Source: Pseudonocardia sp. CNS-139
GTDB lineage: Bacteria > Actinomycetota > Actinomycetes > Mycobacteriales > Pseudonocardiaceae
Assembly: GCA_001942415.1 (NCBI GenBank)
Contig: MKJX01000229.1
Location: 1-32,170 of the forward strand
Direction: 5' to 3'
Length of the DNA stretch: 32,170 nt
Numbering within the stretch: the first letter of the stretch is position 1; every line of letters starts with the position of its first letter. Shown piece after piece: positions 8,805 to 18,453 of this stretch. Under the pieces are notes generated by a model. It did not search any database and was not told the origin of the DNA. It worked only from the letters and a program-made list of their open reading frames with translations. Both the position numbers and the translations under genes were made by a program.

Positions 8805-8833
8805 CGAGGTCAGGCTACCCTTTGTCTGATGTT
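8805..8833. promoter_or_regulatory. Iron box plus TGTCTGAT element between divergent genes
   Basis: Plus strand AGGTCAGGCTACCCTTT (8807-8823) resembles the IdeR/DtxR box and is followed by TTTGTCTGATGTT (8821-8833). It lies 60 bp upstream of the WxL operon (minus) and upstream of the membrane glycosyltransferase-like gene (plus), so it may serve both. Weaker box match (about 12/19 by eye) than the one at 27499. Confidence 0.6.
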
Positions 8834-8911
8834 CACTCAAACGAGCTACGCCAGGGAGTTGGGTCACGTTTGTCCGGAAGCGAGCGGCGGCCGGCCGCCG
8901 GTGAGCGGCCC

Positions 8912-11034
8912 GTGACCGCCCCGACCGTGCCGGCGCCCCGGTCCGCCCTGCGTGCCGGGCCACCGGGCCGGCCCGCGTGGCGGGTGCTGCTTCCCCCGGC
9001 CGGCGCGCTGCTCGCGGTCGCGTCCGCGCTCCCCGTTGCCGCGGGGGTCCCGGGCGCGGTGACCCTCCCGTTCCTGCTCCTGGCGCCCGCCGCGGTCGCC
9101 ACGGGCTGGGTCCGCACGTCCTTCACCACGCTGGCCGCGCTCGGCCCGGTGGCCGGCTGGTGCCTGCTCTCGGTCCTCGCGAGCGTCGCGCTGTGGGTCG
9201 GGGGCTGGGACCCGTTCGGCGCCACGGCGGTGCTGGCGCTCGTCGTGGCCGTCGCCGGGGCGGTCCGCGCGGCGCTCGACCGTGACGCGCTGGCCGCGCT
9301 CGCCCGGACGGTGCCGGCGGCGCTCACCCGCCGCCCGCGCCCGGCGCGGCGGACGCTCGTCCTCACCGGCGTCGCGGCCGGGACCGCGCTCCTGTGGGCG
9401 GTCGCGCTGCCCGCGATCCGGGGAAGCGAGCCGAGCCCGTGGGGGCTCGCCGGCGCCGCCCCGGTGACCTACGTGCTGGCCGCGGCCGTGCCGCCGGTGC
9501 TGCTGCTGTGGGCCGTGCGGGCGCGGTGGGCCGCCGGCGCGGTCGTCGCCGTCGGGCTGGCGGTGCTCGTCTACCGGGCGGTGGGGCCGCTCGGCACCGA
9601 GGCGCCACGTACGCGTGGACGTACAAGCACATCGGGGTGGCCGACGCGATCCTGCGCTTCGGCGAGCTCTCCCCCGGCCTGGACATCTACCAGGACTGGC
9701 CCGGCCTGTTCGCCGCCGCGGCGTGGCTCTCGACCGTGAGCGGCGTGTCGCTGCTCGCCATGGCGACATGGACGCCGCCGCTGGTCCACCTGCTGATGGC
9801 CGGCGGGTCCGCGGTGCTGGCCCGGCGGCTGGGCGCCGACGCCGTGACGCGCGGTGGCCGCGTTCCTCGTGGTCGTCCTCAACTGGGTGGGCCAGGACTA
9901 CTTCGCCCCGCAGGCCGTCGGCCTCGTGCTGGCGGTCGCGGCCGTCGCGCTCGCGATCGCCGGCCGGGGCCGGCGGGTCGCGGCGTCGTGGTGCGCGCTG
10001 CCGGTGTTCGGCTGCCTGGTGCTCACCCACCAGCTGACGCCGTTCTGGGTGCTGCTCGCGGTGTGGGCGCTCGTGCTGCTGCGCATGGCCCGGGCCTGGG
10101 TCGGCGCGGCGATGACGGTGCTGCTGGCGGGCTACCTCGTCGCGCACCTGGACGCCGTGGCCTCCTACGGCCTCTTCTCCGGCCTGGACGTGATCGCCAA
10201 CGCCCGCACGAACATCGGGCCGGTCGTCACCTGGCAGCAGGAGATGGTGTCGGCGTTCACCCGCGCCACCGCGCTGGGCCTGTGGGCGGCGGCGGCCGCG
10301 GCCGCGCTGTGGGCGTGGCGGACCCGGCGGCCGTGGATGTCGGCCACCGTGGTCGGCGCCGGGCCCATGGCGCTGCTGCTCGCCCAGGGCTACGGCGGCG
10401 AGGCGCTGCTGCGGGTGTTCCTGTACTCGCTGGCCGCTGCGCCGTGCTCGTCGCGCCGCTGCTCGTGCGGCTGCTGCAGGGCGGCCGGGTGGTGGCGGCC
10501 GCGGCCGCGCTGACGACCGTGCTCGCCGCGGCCGTGGGCCTCCAGTCCTACTTCTCGACCTGGTACACGTACCGGATCTCGGCCGCGCAGGTGCGGGTGG
10601 CCGACATGCTCACCGACGCCGCCCCGCGCGAGGTCGTGCTGACGGCCGCGCTGCCGGACTGGCCGGGCCGGGGCACCGGCCGCTACGTCGAGCGGATGCG
10701 CTGGGCGCCGGGCTACGACAACACCGTCTACGCCCCCGAGATGGTCGCGTGGGACTTCACCACCGAGGCCGACTTCGCCGCACTGGAGGCGCGGCTGGCC
10801 GACCGCAGCCGGTGGTCCCCGATCTACGTCGCGTTCAGCGGGTCGCTCGGTCCCTACAACGACCTGAAGGGGCTGCTGCCCGACGGCGCGCTGGAACGCA
10901 TGGAGGCGGGGCTGGCGAACCGCCCGAACTGGGACGTGCTGCTGCGCGACGGGGACGTCACCGTGCTGCGCTACGCGGCGAACGAGGGCGCGACCTTCCC
11001 GGCCGCCACGTGGCGGCCGGCCGCCCCCGGCTGA
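8912..11034 (+). CDS. Polytopic GT-C-like membrane protein, probable glycosyltransferase
   Basis: Large integral membrane protein with about ten to twelve hydrophobic segments (for example LLAVASALPVAAGVPGAVTL, AAVATGWV and the block near 10020-10150). Conserved-looking soluble motifs are YAWTYKHIGVADAIL and LDIYQDWPGLFAAAAWL near 9612-9720, NWVGQDYFAPQAVGL near 9880-9920, and a C-terminal extracytoplasmic domain (TWYTYRISAAQVRVADML). This layout fits GT-C type enzymes that use polyprenyl-phosphate sugars and are common in actinobacterial exopolysaccharide loci; the exact activity is not recognisable. The start is uncertain: GTG 8912 is given, TTG 8870 with AGGGAG upstream is an alternative, and the longer TTG at 8822 lies inside the promoter element and is unlikely. 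Frameshifts near 9605, 9852 and 10437. Divergent from the WxL operon, convergent with the GT39 gene. Confidence 0.65.
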
Positions 11035-11057
11035 GCAGGCGGACGCGCGGGCCGGGA

Positions 11058-12565
11058 TCAGCGCCGTTCCCACAGCTCCACCACCACGTCGCCGCGGTAC
11101 TCGCTGCGCGCGGTCAGCGTCCAGCCGGCGGCGAGCGCCCGGTGCAGCGGCGACCCCGCGTCCGGGACCGGGGCCCACCCGTCGGGACGGTCCGGGTCCC
11201 CGAGCGCCCACACCCGCCGCCACGGGGCGAGCAGCTCCCCGGGCGGCACCGCCGGGTCGGCGAGCGGGGTCCACAGCGAGCCGGCGTCCCGGGCCGACGC
11301 GCCGGGCCGGGCGTCCGCCTGCGGCGGGGTGTACCCGGGCGCGGCCGGGCGTTCGTTCAGGTACCAGCGGAACGGGCCTTCCCGCCAGCTGGGCACGTAC
11401 ACGACGGCGTCCCGCGCTGCGCGAGCACGCCGGCCGCGGCCGCCCGCAGGTCCTCGCCGGGCACCGCGACGCGCGAGCGCACGAGCACCGTGCCGGTCAC
11501 CGCGACCACCGCCACCGTCGCCACGAGCAGCACCGCGCCCCGCCGCGCGGCCGGCAGCCCGGCGGCCAGCGCCGCGGCGGCCAGCACCTGGAACGCGACG
11601 GCGCTGGACAGCAGGTAGCGCACCAGCACCGCGGGCTCGGCGACCAGGCTGTAGCCGAGCAGGAGCAGGAACGGCCCGGCCGCCCACGCGAGGAGCACGC
11701 CGCCGTCGAGCCGCGCGAGCGGCACCACGAGCGCGCCGCGGCCGCACCCGACGAGCAGGAGCACCGCGCCGAGCAGCAGCAACGCGCCCCCGGCCGGCGA
11801 GAGCAGGCTCGCGACCATCGAGACGGCGTACAGCGGGTCCGGCAGCGGGATCCAGCCCTGCAGGTAGGTCCGGCGGCTCGACCACGCCATGACCACCGCG
11901 ACCGCGCCGACGCCCACCGCCCCCGCGTGGAGCCACAGCCGGGTGCGGCGGTCGGCGCCGCCGCGCGCCCGCAGCAGCCACGGCACCAGGAACACGAGTG
12001 CGGCGGCGGTCAGGAAGTGCTGGGTCAGGGCGAACGCCGCGGCGGCGCAGCCGAGCAGCACCGGGCCCGGCCGCGGCCGGCGCGCGGCCACCGCCCACGC
12101 CGCCGCGGCGACCGTCACCCCGGCCGTCGCCAGCGCGTAGGGCCGCGCCTCGGTCGCGTACGTGCCCACGACCTGCGGGTGCACCGCCACCAGCAGCGCC
12201 GCGAGCATCCCGGCGACGGGTGCCCGGGCCGGCACGGCGCCCCGGGACCCGACGTGCCGGCCGAGCACGGCGGCCGCCACGACGGTCACGGCCGTCGCCA
12301 GCAGCGACGGCACCCGCAGCGCCACCTCGGACGCCCCGAAGAGGGCGATCCACCGGTTCATCAGCAGCAGGTAGCCGGCGATGCCGCCGTCCTGGTGGGC
12401 GAGCAGGCCGAGCGTCGCGCCGAACGGGCGGGCCGCCGCGGTGGCGGTGAACGCCTCGTCGCCCCACAGCGAGCGGGCCGCCCCGGAGGCCGGCACCAGC
12501 ACGGCGACCAGCACGAGACCCGCCGTCGCGCCGAGCGTGCCCACCGTCGCGGCGGCCCGGCTCAC
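11058..12565 (-). CDS. GT39-like membrane glycosyltransferase
   Basis: About 500 residues with an N-terminal helix followed by SLWGDEAFTA, the Asp-Glu motif of the first extracytoplasmic loop of GT39/ArnT/PMT-type enzymes, and by TEARPYALATA, the ARPYAL motif frequent in actinobacterial members. Ten or more hydrophobic stretches follow, then a soluble C-terminal part (VVYVPSWREGPFRWYLNERP to VVELWERR). It would transfer a sugar from a polyprenyl-phosphate carrier onto a polysaccharide or protein acceptor on the outer face of the membrane. The GTG start at 12565 overlaps the stop of the GH16 gene by 4 bp (GTGA), so it is the third and last gene of the operon starting at 15202. One frameshift near 11415. 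Acceptor unknown. Confidence 0.8.
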
Positions 12566-13407
12566 CAGCCGTCCCCGGTCCCCACGTCGTCGATCACCGA
12601 GACGTCGTGGACCCGCACCCAGTCGACGAGCATGTGCGCGGGCAGCGGGGTGGTCGCGTCCGGCGGGCCCGGCCACCGGCCGCCGACGGCGAGGTTGAGC
12701 AGCAGGTGCTGCGGCCGGTCGAACGGCCAGTGCTGGTCCCGGCCCAGGTCGGCGCGTTCGAGGACGTGGCGCTGCACGCCGTCGACGAACCAGGCGAGCC
12801 GGCCGGGCGTCCAGTCGAGCCGGTAGACGTGCCACTCGCCGGCGAACGGCTCCGCCGCGACGGTGGCGGGTTCGCGCCAGCGGTCACGCCGGCCGGCCTG
12901 CCCGTGCGCCGACAGCTCCAGCTCCCGCGTGTCGTTGCGCAGCTCCATGATGTCGATCTCGCCGACCGCCGGCCAGCCCACGCGCTCCCGGTCGGTGCCC
13001 AGCGTCCAGAACGCCGACCAGAGCCCCTGACCGGCGGGAACGCGGATGCGCGCCTCGATCCGGCCGTAGCGGAACGCCTCCACCGACTCGACGCGGGCCG
13101 AGGTGTAGCCGGCCCGGTTGCCGCGGGGGTCGGTCCAGCGCTCGCGCTGCGCGGTGATCCGCAGGTTGCCCCGGCCGTCGTAGGCGATGTTCACCGGCCG
13201 CGTCGTGTACGCCTGCAGCTCCTGGTTCCCCCAGCCGCCGGCCAGGTCCATGATCTGCCACACGTCGATGTCCGGCGGGGTGCCGGCCGGTCCGGTGAAC
13301 TCCTGCGCCCACACCGGGTCCGGGCCGCGGGACACCGCGGCGCAGCAGGCGACGCCGGCGGCGAGCGCCACGGCGATGGTCGCCAGGCGCCGGTACGCGG
13401 GCCTCAC
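12562..13407 (-). CDS. Secreted glycoside hydrolase family 16 (beta-glucanase-like)
   Basis: Intact frame of about 281 residues from GTG 13407, overlapping the preceding stop by 4 bp. An N-terminal hydrophobic segment (RLATIAVALAAGVACCAAV) serves as signal or lipoprotein-like peptide; the two adjacent cysteines leave lipidation open. The GH16 catalytic signature is clear: GEIDIMEL near residue 135, with the nucleophile and acid/base Glu flanking the Asp. Typical surroundings are FRYGRIEARIRVPAGQGLWS, AFWTLG, FVDGVQRHVL and LLLNLAVGGRWPG. Members cleave or transglycosylate beta-1,3/1,4-glucans, galactans and similar polymers. Sitting between a glycosyltransferase and a GT39 gene in one coupled operon, it is more likely a trimming or release enzyme for the exported polysaccharide than a digestive enzyme. 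Confidence 0.9.
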   Translation of the reverse strand: MRPAYRRLATIAVALAAGVACCAAVSRGPDPVWAQEFTGPAGTPPDIDVWQIMDLAGGWGNQELQAYTTRPVNIAYDGRGNLRITAQRERWTDPRGNRAGYTSARVESVEAFRYGRIEARIRVPAGQGLWSAFWTLGTDRERVGWPAVGEIDIMELRNDTRELELSAHGQAGRRDRWREPATVAAEPFAGEWHVYRLDWTPGRLAWFVDGVQRHVLERADLGRDQHWPFDRPQHLLLNLAVGGRWPGPPDATTPLPAHMLVDWVRVHDVSVIDDVGTGDGW

Positions 13408-15202
13408 GAGCGGGTCCGGGCCCGCACCCGGCGGCGGCCGGCCAGGTAGCGCAGCGGGCCCACCGCGTAGCCCAGCAGCTCGGTGAGGGTCAGCAGGAGC
13501 GGGAACTCGGCGGACTTGCCCTGGTTCTTCACCGACCCCGGCGCGAGCAGGACGCGCAGCGCCGCGGGCAGCGCGCGCAGCACGGCCATGGCCGCGTCGG
13601 GCCCGGCGACCAGCTGCTTCGTGACGGCGGCCGCCATCCCCGTGCCGTAGCCGAACATCTGGCGGCGCAGCGCGCGCTCGCTGTCGCGGTGCAGGTGCCG
13701 CACGAGCGCCGTCGGCGTGTAGAAGACCGTGTCCCCGGCCTGGACGACGGCCCGGAACGCGTCGAGGTCCTCGCCGCCGTGCACGGACGTCCCGGCGCCG
13801 AGCGCGGGGTCGAACCCGCCGAGCGCGCGCAGCCGGTCGGTGCGGAAGGCCATGTTGTTGCCCGAGCCGTAGTTGCCGCCCGCGTACGGGAAGAGCGGCC
13901 CGCGCTCCCCCGGCTCGCCCGCGTTCGCGACCGCGGCGGGCGGCGGGCGCAGCGACCAGAACTTCGGGCGGTAGCCCTTGCCGAAGCCGCCGTACTCCTC
14001 GAAGAACAGCTCCCACGGGGTGTCCAGCCGGGCGGCCGTGACGAGGCCGGTGACGCACCCGACCACGCCCTCCCGGTCGCGGTCGAACACGCGGACCAGC
14101 TCGGCCACCCAGTGCCGGTCGGGCCGGGCGTCGTCGTCGGTGAAGACCACGATCTCCCCGGACGCCGCCGCGAGCCCGGCGTTGCGCGCGTCCGAGAGCC
14201 CGCGCACCGGCTGCGCGACCACCCGCAGCCGCGGGTCGTCGATCCCGGCGAGCCACACGGGCACCTGCCCGGACGCGGGGTCGTTGTCGACGACGACGAG
14301 CTCGATCGCGGGGTGGGTCTGGTCCAGCACGGCGCGCACCACGTCGCGCAGGCCGGGCTCGCGGCCCAGCGTGCAGACCACCACGGTGGCGAGCGGGCCG
14401 GCGGGCGGCGCGGGCGGGGGCCGGGCGGCTGCTCGCGCGCGATCCCGAGCAGCCGCGCCGGGGCGGTGCCGGCCGGCACCGGCACGCCGGCCCGGTCGAC
14501 GCAGCCGGCGCAGCGGCTCGGCGAGGTGGTCGTCCACCGCCGCGCGCAGGGCCGCGCCCGGGTCGGCGCCGGACTCCACCCAGATGCAGCCCACCGGCAG
14601 CTCGTTCAGGCGCACCAGCACGCTCGCCGGGCCGGCGGGCAGGGGCAGGGCCGCGCCCGCCGTCCCGGCCAGCTCGACGTCGCGGACGGGGATCGGGAAC
14701 CGCGGCGCGCCGGGCTCCGCGGTCTCCACCGCCGGCGGCGCAGCGGCGAGCGGCGGCGCGGGCACCGGGGCGAGACGCCCGCCGCGCCCGACCACCCCGA
14801 CCCAGCCGTACTCGTCGGGGATCCACGCCGGGGCGCCCCCGCCGGCCGCCGTGGCCTGCCGCCGCCAGGCCGTGAGCCACTCCGGCGTCGGCATGCTGCC
14901 GTCGTCGAGGAAGATCACGACAGGAGCCGTGGACGCGGCCAGCGCGCTGGCCCGCAGCCCGGACATGCCCGGCCGCCGGTCGCGCTCGGCGCTGTGCTCG
15001 ATCACGACCACCCCGCTGCGGTCGGTCAGCAGCCGCCGCGACAGCCGCGAGGGCCCGTCGACGACGACCACCAGCTCGTCCCGCCGGCCGTCGAGCCGGT
15101 CGCGACCGCGTCCACCAGGCGACGGGCGTCCTGCGGGCGGCGCGCGCCGCGCAGGCAGAGCACGACGGCCAGCTCTCGCTCGTCCGTGTCCGTGACGGTC
15201 AC
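13404..15202 (-). CDS. Two-domain GT2 glycosyltransferase
   Basis: About 600 residues, GTG start at 15202 with an ideal GGAGG four bases upstream. The N-terminal third is a degenerate GT2-like fold (LAVVLCLRGARRPQDARRL, LVVVVDGPSRLSRRLL, VIFLDDGSMPTPEW). The second domain, from residue about 260, is a complete GT2: TVVVCTLGREPGLRDVV, LVVVDNDPASG, VVFTDDDARPDRHW (the metal-binding DxD region) and HGGEDLDAFRAV (the ED catalytic-base region). No convincing membrane helices, so it is cytoplasmic or peripheral. It would add a sugar from a nucleotide donor during repeat-unit assembly; donor not predictable. Frame break near 15105 and probably a compensating pair around 14420-14520. First gene of an operon with GH16 and GT39, directly behind an iron box. 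Confidence 0.8.
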
Positions 15203-15220
15203 GCAACCTCCTTCAGCCAC

Positions 15221-15259
15221 TTTGTCTGATGAAGGTTAGCCTAAGCATTACCTGACAAG
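15221..15259 (-). promoter_or_regulatory. Iron box plus TGTCTGAT element upstream of the GT2-GH16-GT39 operon
   Basis: Plus strand TTTGTCTGATG (15221-15231) then AAGGTTAGCCTAAGCATTA (15232-15250), a good match to the IdeR/DtxR consensus core GGTTAGCCTAA. In gene direction a TTGTCAGGTAAT sequence precedes the box; its GGTAAT could be a -10. The element ends 18 bp before the GTG, next to the GGAGG ribosome site. Confidence 0.75.
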
Positions 15260-15272
15260 AAGGGGACGATTC

Positions 15273-16293
15273 TCACCGGCGGCGCGGCAGGCCGACGAGC
15301 CACGGCACCCGCACGAGGAGCCGGCCCACGGCCAGCGACGCGGCCGCGACCAGCGCCGTCGCGGCGGCGACCGCGGCGGCCTGCACCGGGAGCGGCAGGC
15401 CGGCGACCCGGACGCCGGCGAGCGCGGCGCCTGCCACCAGGAGCAGGAGCGGGTGCAGCACGTAGACCGGCAGCGTCGCGCGCCCGATGCGGCGCAGCCC
15501 GCGCAGCCACCCGCGCTCGCCCAGGAGCGCCGCGAGCTCGATCACCAGCAGCACCCCGACCGGCGGCAGCACGACGAAGACCAGGCTCCCGGACGACGTG
15601 CCGAACCGGATCAGCGCGGCGAGCCCGGCCCACAGCACCGCCAGCAGCAGGCAGCGGCCGGCCGACGCGCGGCGGGCCCGGGCGAGCACGGCCGGGCGCA
15701 GGTGCAGACCCGCCAGGAAGAAGACGTAGAGCTGGAGCACGTGGTCGGCGCCCCACGACCCGGTCCGGACCACACCGCCCGCGGTCAGGACGAACGCGAC
15801 GGCCGCCACGCCGAGCTGCACGGCCGGCGGGACGCGCCGGGTCAGCCGGGCGAGCGGGAAGTAGAGCGCGAGCGCGAGGAAGTACCACAGCTCGCTGCTC
15901 GCGGTGAGCGCCTCCACGAGCCCGGCACGCGCCGCGGCTGCCGCGTCCCCGGGCGCAACCGACACGGACACGGCGACGAGCACCGCGCTCCAGAGCACGT
16001 AGAGGTAGGCGTGGTGGGCGGGCGGCGGCGGAGGAACGCGCCGCGCGGCAGGGCCAGCGCCCGGCCGGCGAGCAGGCCCGAGACGAGGAAGAACGTCGGC
16101 ATCCGGACGGTGGCGAGCAGCGAGCTGGTCGCGCCGAGGGCCGGGTGGTCGAACCCGAGCGCGGTCATCGCGCCCTGCGTGTGCAGCAGCACCACGAGCA
16201 GGATCGCGGCCCGCGCGCGGCGTCCACCCACTCCAGCCGGGTGTCGTCCGCGGGCGCGCGCCCGTCCCCGACGACCGGGCCGGTCCTGGTCAT
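15273..16293 (-). CDS. Acyltransferase-3 family membrane protein
   Basis: Start ATG at 16293 overlaps the upstream GT2 stop (ATGA). The N-terminus RLEWVDAARG leads into LLVVLLHTQGAM, the arginine/histidine first-helix region of acyltransferase-3 (OafA/WecH-like) enzymes that O-acylate sugars, usually with acetyl groups from the cytoplasm. About ten hydrophobic segments follow, including FFLVSGLLAGRAL and the closing LPVYVLHPLLLLVAGAAL, where the YxxHP motif is typical. Frameshifts near 16228 and 16025 separate the pieces. Last gene of the operon that begins at 20203. It probably decorates the polysaccharide made by the cluster; acyl donor and sugar are not visible. Confidence 0.85.
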
Positions 16294-17168
16294 CGGAGGG
16301 CGGCGTTGAGCTGCTCGCGGACCAGCTGGGCCGCGGTCAGCACACCGGCGGCGCCCGCGGCGCGCGCGCCGACCCGCAGGATCCCCGGCGCGACGCCGAG
16401 CAGGTGCCGCAGCGCCGCGCCGGCGCCGTGGCCGTCCGCGAACACCATCCGTTCCAGCGCGGCGTCGGGCAGGCCGGTGACGCCGGCGGCCGCGAGGTTC
16501 TCCCGCATCACCCGGACCGCCACCGCCCGCTGCGCGCGCGCCTTGGCCGTGCTGATCTGCCGCGGGTGCATCCGGTACTCCAGCCCGACGTAGGGCAGGT
16601 TGGCCAGGTCCCCGGACAGGGCGAGGTCGCTGAAGAAGCGGTAGTCCTCGGCGTAGGCGTACTCGGGGCGGTACCGCAGCCCGGTCCCGCGCAGCACGTC
16701 CGCCCGGATCATCGCGGTGCCGTGCGCGATGCAGGTCCCGAACAGCAGCCGCGCGCGACACGCCGCCGGCGACCGCGGCATGCGCGTCACGCCCGAGCGG
16801 GTGCCGAACTGGCGGTAGTCGGTGCCGCACGCCACCACCCGCGGGTGCGCGGCCAGGAACGCGACCTGGCGGGCGAGCCGGTCGGGCGGCATGAGGTCGT
16901 CGGCGTCCATGCGGGCCACCAGCTCGCCGCGGACGTGGTCCAGGCCGGTGTTCAGCGCCGCGACGATGCCGCCGTTGGGCCGGCGGACGACGCGGACCCG
17001 CGGGTCCCGCACAGCGGCGAGGACGTCGGGGGTGGCGTCGGTGGAGCCGTCGTCGACGACCACCAGCTCCAGGTCGGCGAACGTCTGGTGCAGCACGCAG
17101 TCCACGGCCGCGGCCACGTACGGCGCGACGTCGAAGGCGGGCATGAGCACGCTCACCCGGGGGCTCAC
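16290..17168 (-). CDS. GT2 glycosyltransferase
   Basis: Intact frame of about 292 residues from GTG 17168, with 4-bp overlaps at both ends. Classic GT-A fold GT2: SVLMPAFDVAPYVAAAV, LELVVVDDGSTDATPDV near residue 35-50, VARMDADDLMPPDRLA (D-x-D) near 85, and YAEDYRFFSDLAL (ED) near 165. Members of this type add hexoses or hexosamines to lipid-linked saccharides at the cytoplasmic face. The C-terminus has no membrane helix. Fourth gene of the polysaccharide operon starting at 20203, between the flippase and the acyltransferase. Sugar specificity cannot be read from the sequence. Confidence 0.9.
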   Translation of the reverse strand: MSPRVSVLMPAFDVAPYVAAAVDCVLHQTFADLELVVVDDGSTDATPDVLAAVRDPRVRVVRRPNGGIVAALNTGLDHVRGELVARMDADDLMPPDRLARQVAFLAAHPRVVACGTDYRQFGTRSGVTRMPRSPAACRARLLFGTCIAHGTAMIRADVLRGTGLRYRPEYAYAEDYRFFSDLALSGDLANLPYVGLEYRMHPRQISTAKARAQRAVAVRVMRENLAAAGVTGLPDAALERMVFADGHGAGAALRHLLGVAPGILRVGARAAGAAGVLTAAQLVREQLNAALR

Positions 17169-18453
17169 CGCTGCGCCCGCATCCGGGCCAGCTCGCGCGC
17201 CAGCGGCACCGCGACCAGCACGAGCGCCCCGGCCTGCGCTCCGAGCGAGGCGAGCCCCACCCCGACGAGCCCGACGGCGGGCACGAGCGCGAGCGTGCCG
17301 CCGACCGTCGCCAGCACGGTCAGCACCTGCACCGCGACGAGCAGCCGCAGCCGCCGGACCACCTGCGCGACGGCGGCGTACACGGCGGTGCACGCGCGAC
17401 GAGCGCCTCGACGGCCATCACGAGCATGAGCGGGGTCGCCGCCTGCGCGTAGTGCTCCCCCACCAGGTGCAGCAGCACCGGCCCGCCGATCGCGAGCCCG
17501 GCGGCCGACGCGACGGCGACCAGCCCCATGAGCCGGACCATCCGGGCGGTGAGCGCGGGCCGGTCCGCGCCGGGCGCCGACGCCTCCACGACGTAGGAGG
17601 CCAGCACGTTCGCCCGCAGCATCGACGTCGCGGTGGCGAGCGCCGCCGCGAGGTTGTAGTAGGCCGAGTGCGCCGGGCCGAGCACGGAGAGCACGATGAG
17701 CGGCACCACGAGCGGCGTGACCGTGAGCACCAGCGTCATCGCGAACGACGCGCCCTGGAACGCCCAGATCTCCCGGGTGGGCGGGAGCGCGGGGGCCGCG
17801 GTCTCCCCCGGACCCGGGCGCAGCAGCCGGGCCAGCACCACCAGCGTGACCACCAGCGCGAGCGCCCCCCACGACCCGAACAGCGCCAGGTCCGTGCCGG
17901 TGAACGCGAGCAGCGGGATCGGCGCGATCTTCAGCACCGAGAGCGACACGTTCTTCACGGCGACGGTGCGGGCCCGGCGCAGGCCGGTGAGGATCGGGTC
18001 GAGCAGCGCGTACGCCGTCAGGACGGCGACGAGCAGCGGGAAGAGCCACCGTTCGAGGTCGGTGTGCAGCAGCCGGTCGGCGCCCGGCCCGACCAGCACG
18101 AACCCCGTGCCCAGCAGCACGGCCACCGCGGTGGTGAGCCCGAGCCCGCCGAGGATCAGCGCGCGGGCCCGGCTCCCGGCGAGCGGGAGGAACCGCTGGT
18201 AGCTGCCGCCCAGCGAGAGGCAGGCGAGCGACCCGAGCATGGTGGCGGTCGAGACCACCGCGGCCGCCTGCCCGACCTGCTCGGTGGGGAAGAGCCGCTC
18301 GGCCACGATCCAGTAGACGATCCCGAGCAGCCCGGTCAGCACCGACGACGCCATCAGCGCGAACGCGTTGGCCTCCAGCCCGGGCCGGCGCAGCCGCCGG
18401 AGCCCGCCGCCCGCGGCCGGTTGTGCGCGGGGCAGGCGCAGCGCGCGGCTCAC
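17165..18453 (-). CDS. Wzx-like polysaccharide flippase (MATE/MVF fold)
   Basis: About 430 residues, GTG start at 18453 overlapping the upstream stop. Hydrophobic throughout, with about twelve predicted helices. Landmarks of the oligosaccharide flippase family are the first helix NAFALMASSVLTGLLGIVYW, then ERLFPTEQVGQAAAVVSTA, ILTGLRRARTVAVKNV in mid protein, and a late PLMLVMAVEALVARACTAVY region. It would flip lipid-linked repeat units to the outer membrane face, where polymerising or GT-C enzymes act. One frameshift near 17398 shifts the last 75 residues, which still read as transmembrane helices. Flanked by GT2 genes on both sides in a coupled operon, which supports the role. Confidence 0.85.

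Noticed and set aside
8822..8911. Upstream extension of the membrane glycosyltransferase-like gene from TTG 8822
   Set aside because: The TTG lies inside the conserved TTTGTCTGATGTT promoter element and has no ribosome site; later starts at 8870 or 8912 are more plausible.
10999..11016. 18-bp perfect palindrome ggccgccacgtggcggcc considered as a terminator or operator
   Set aside because: It lies inside the 3' end of the coding region, has no loop and no T-run, and such palindromes are common at this GC content.
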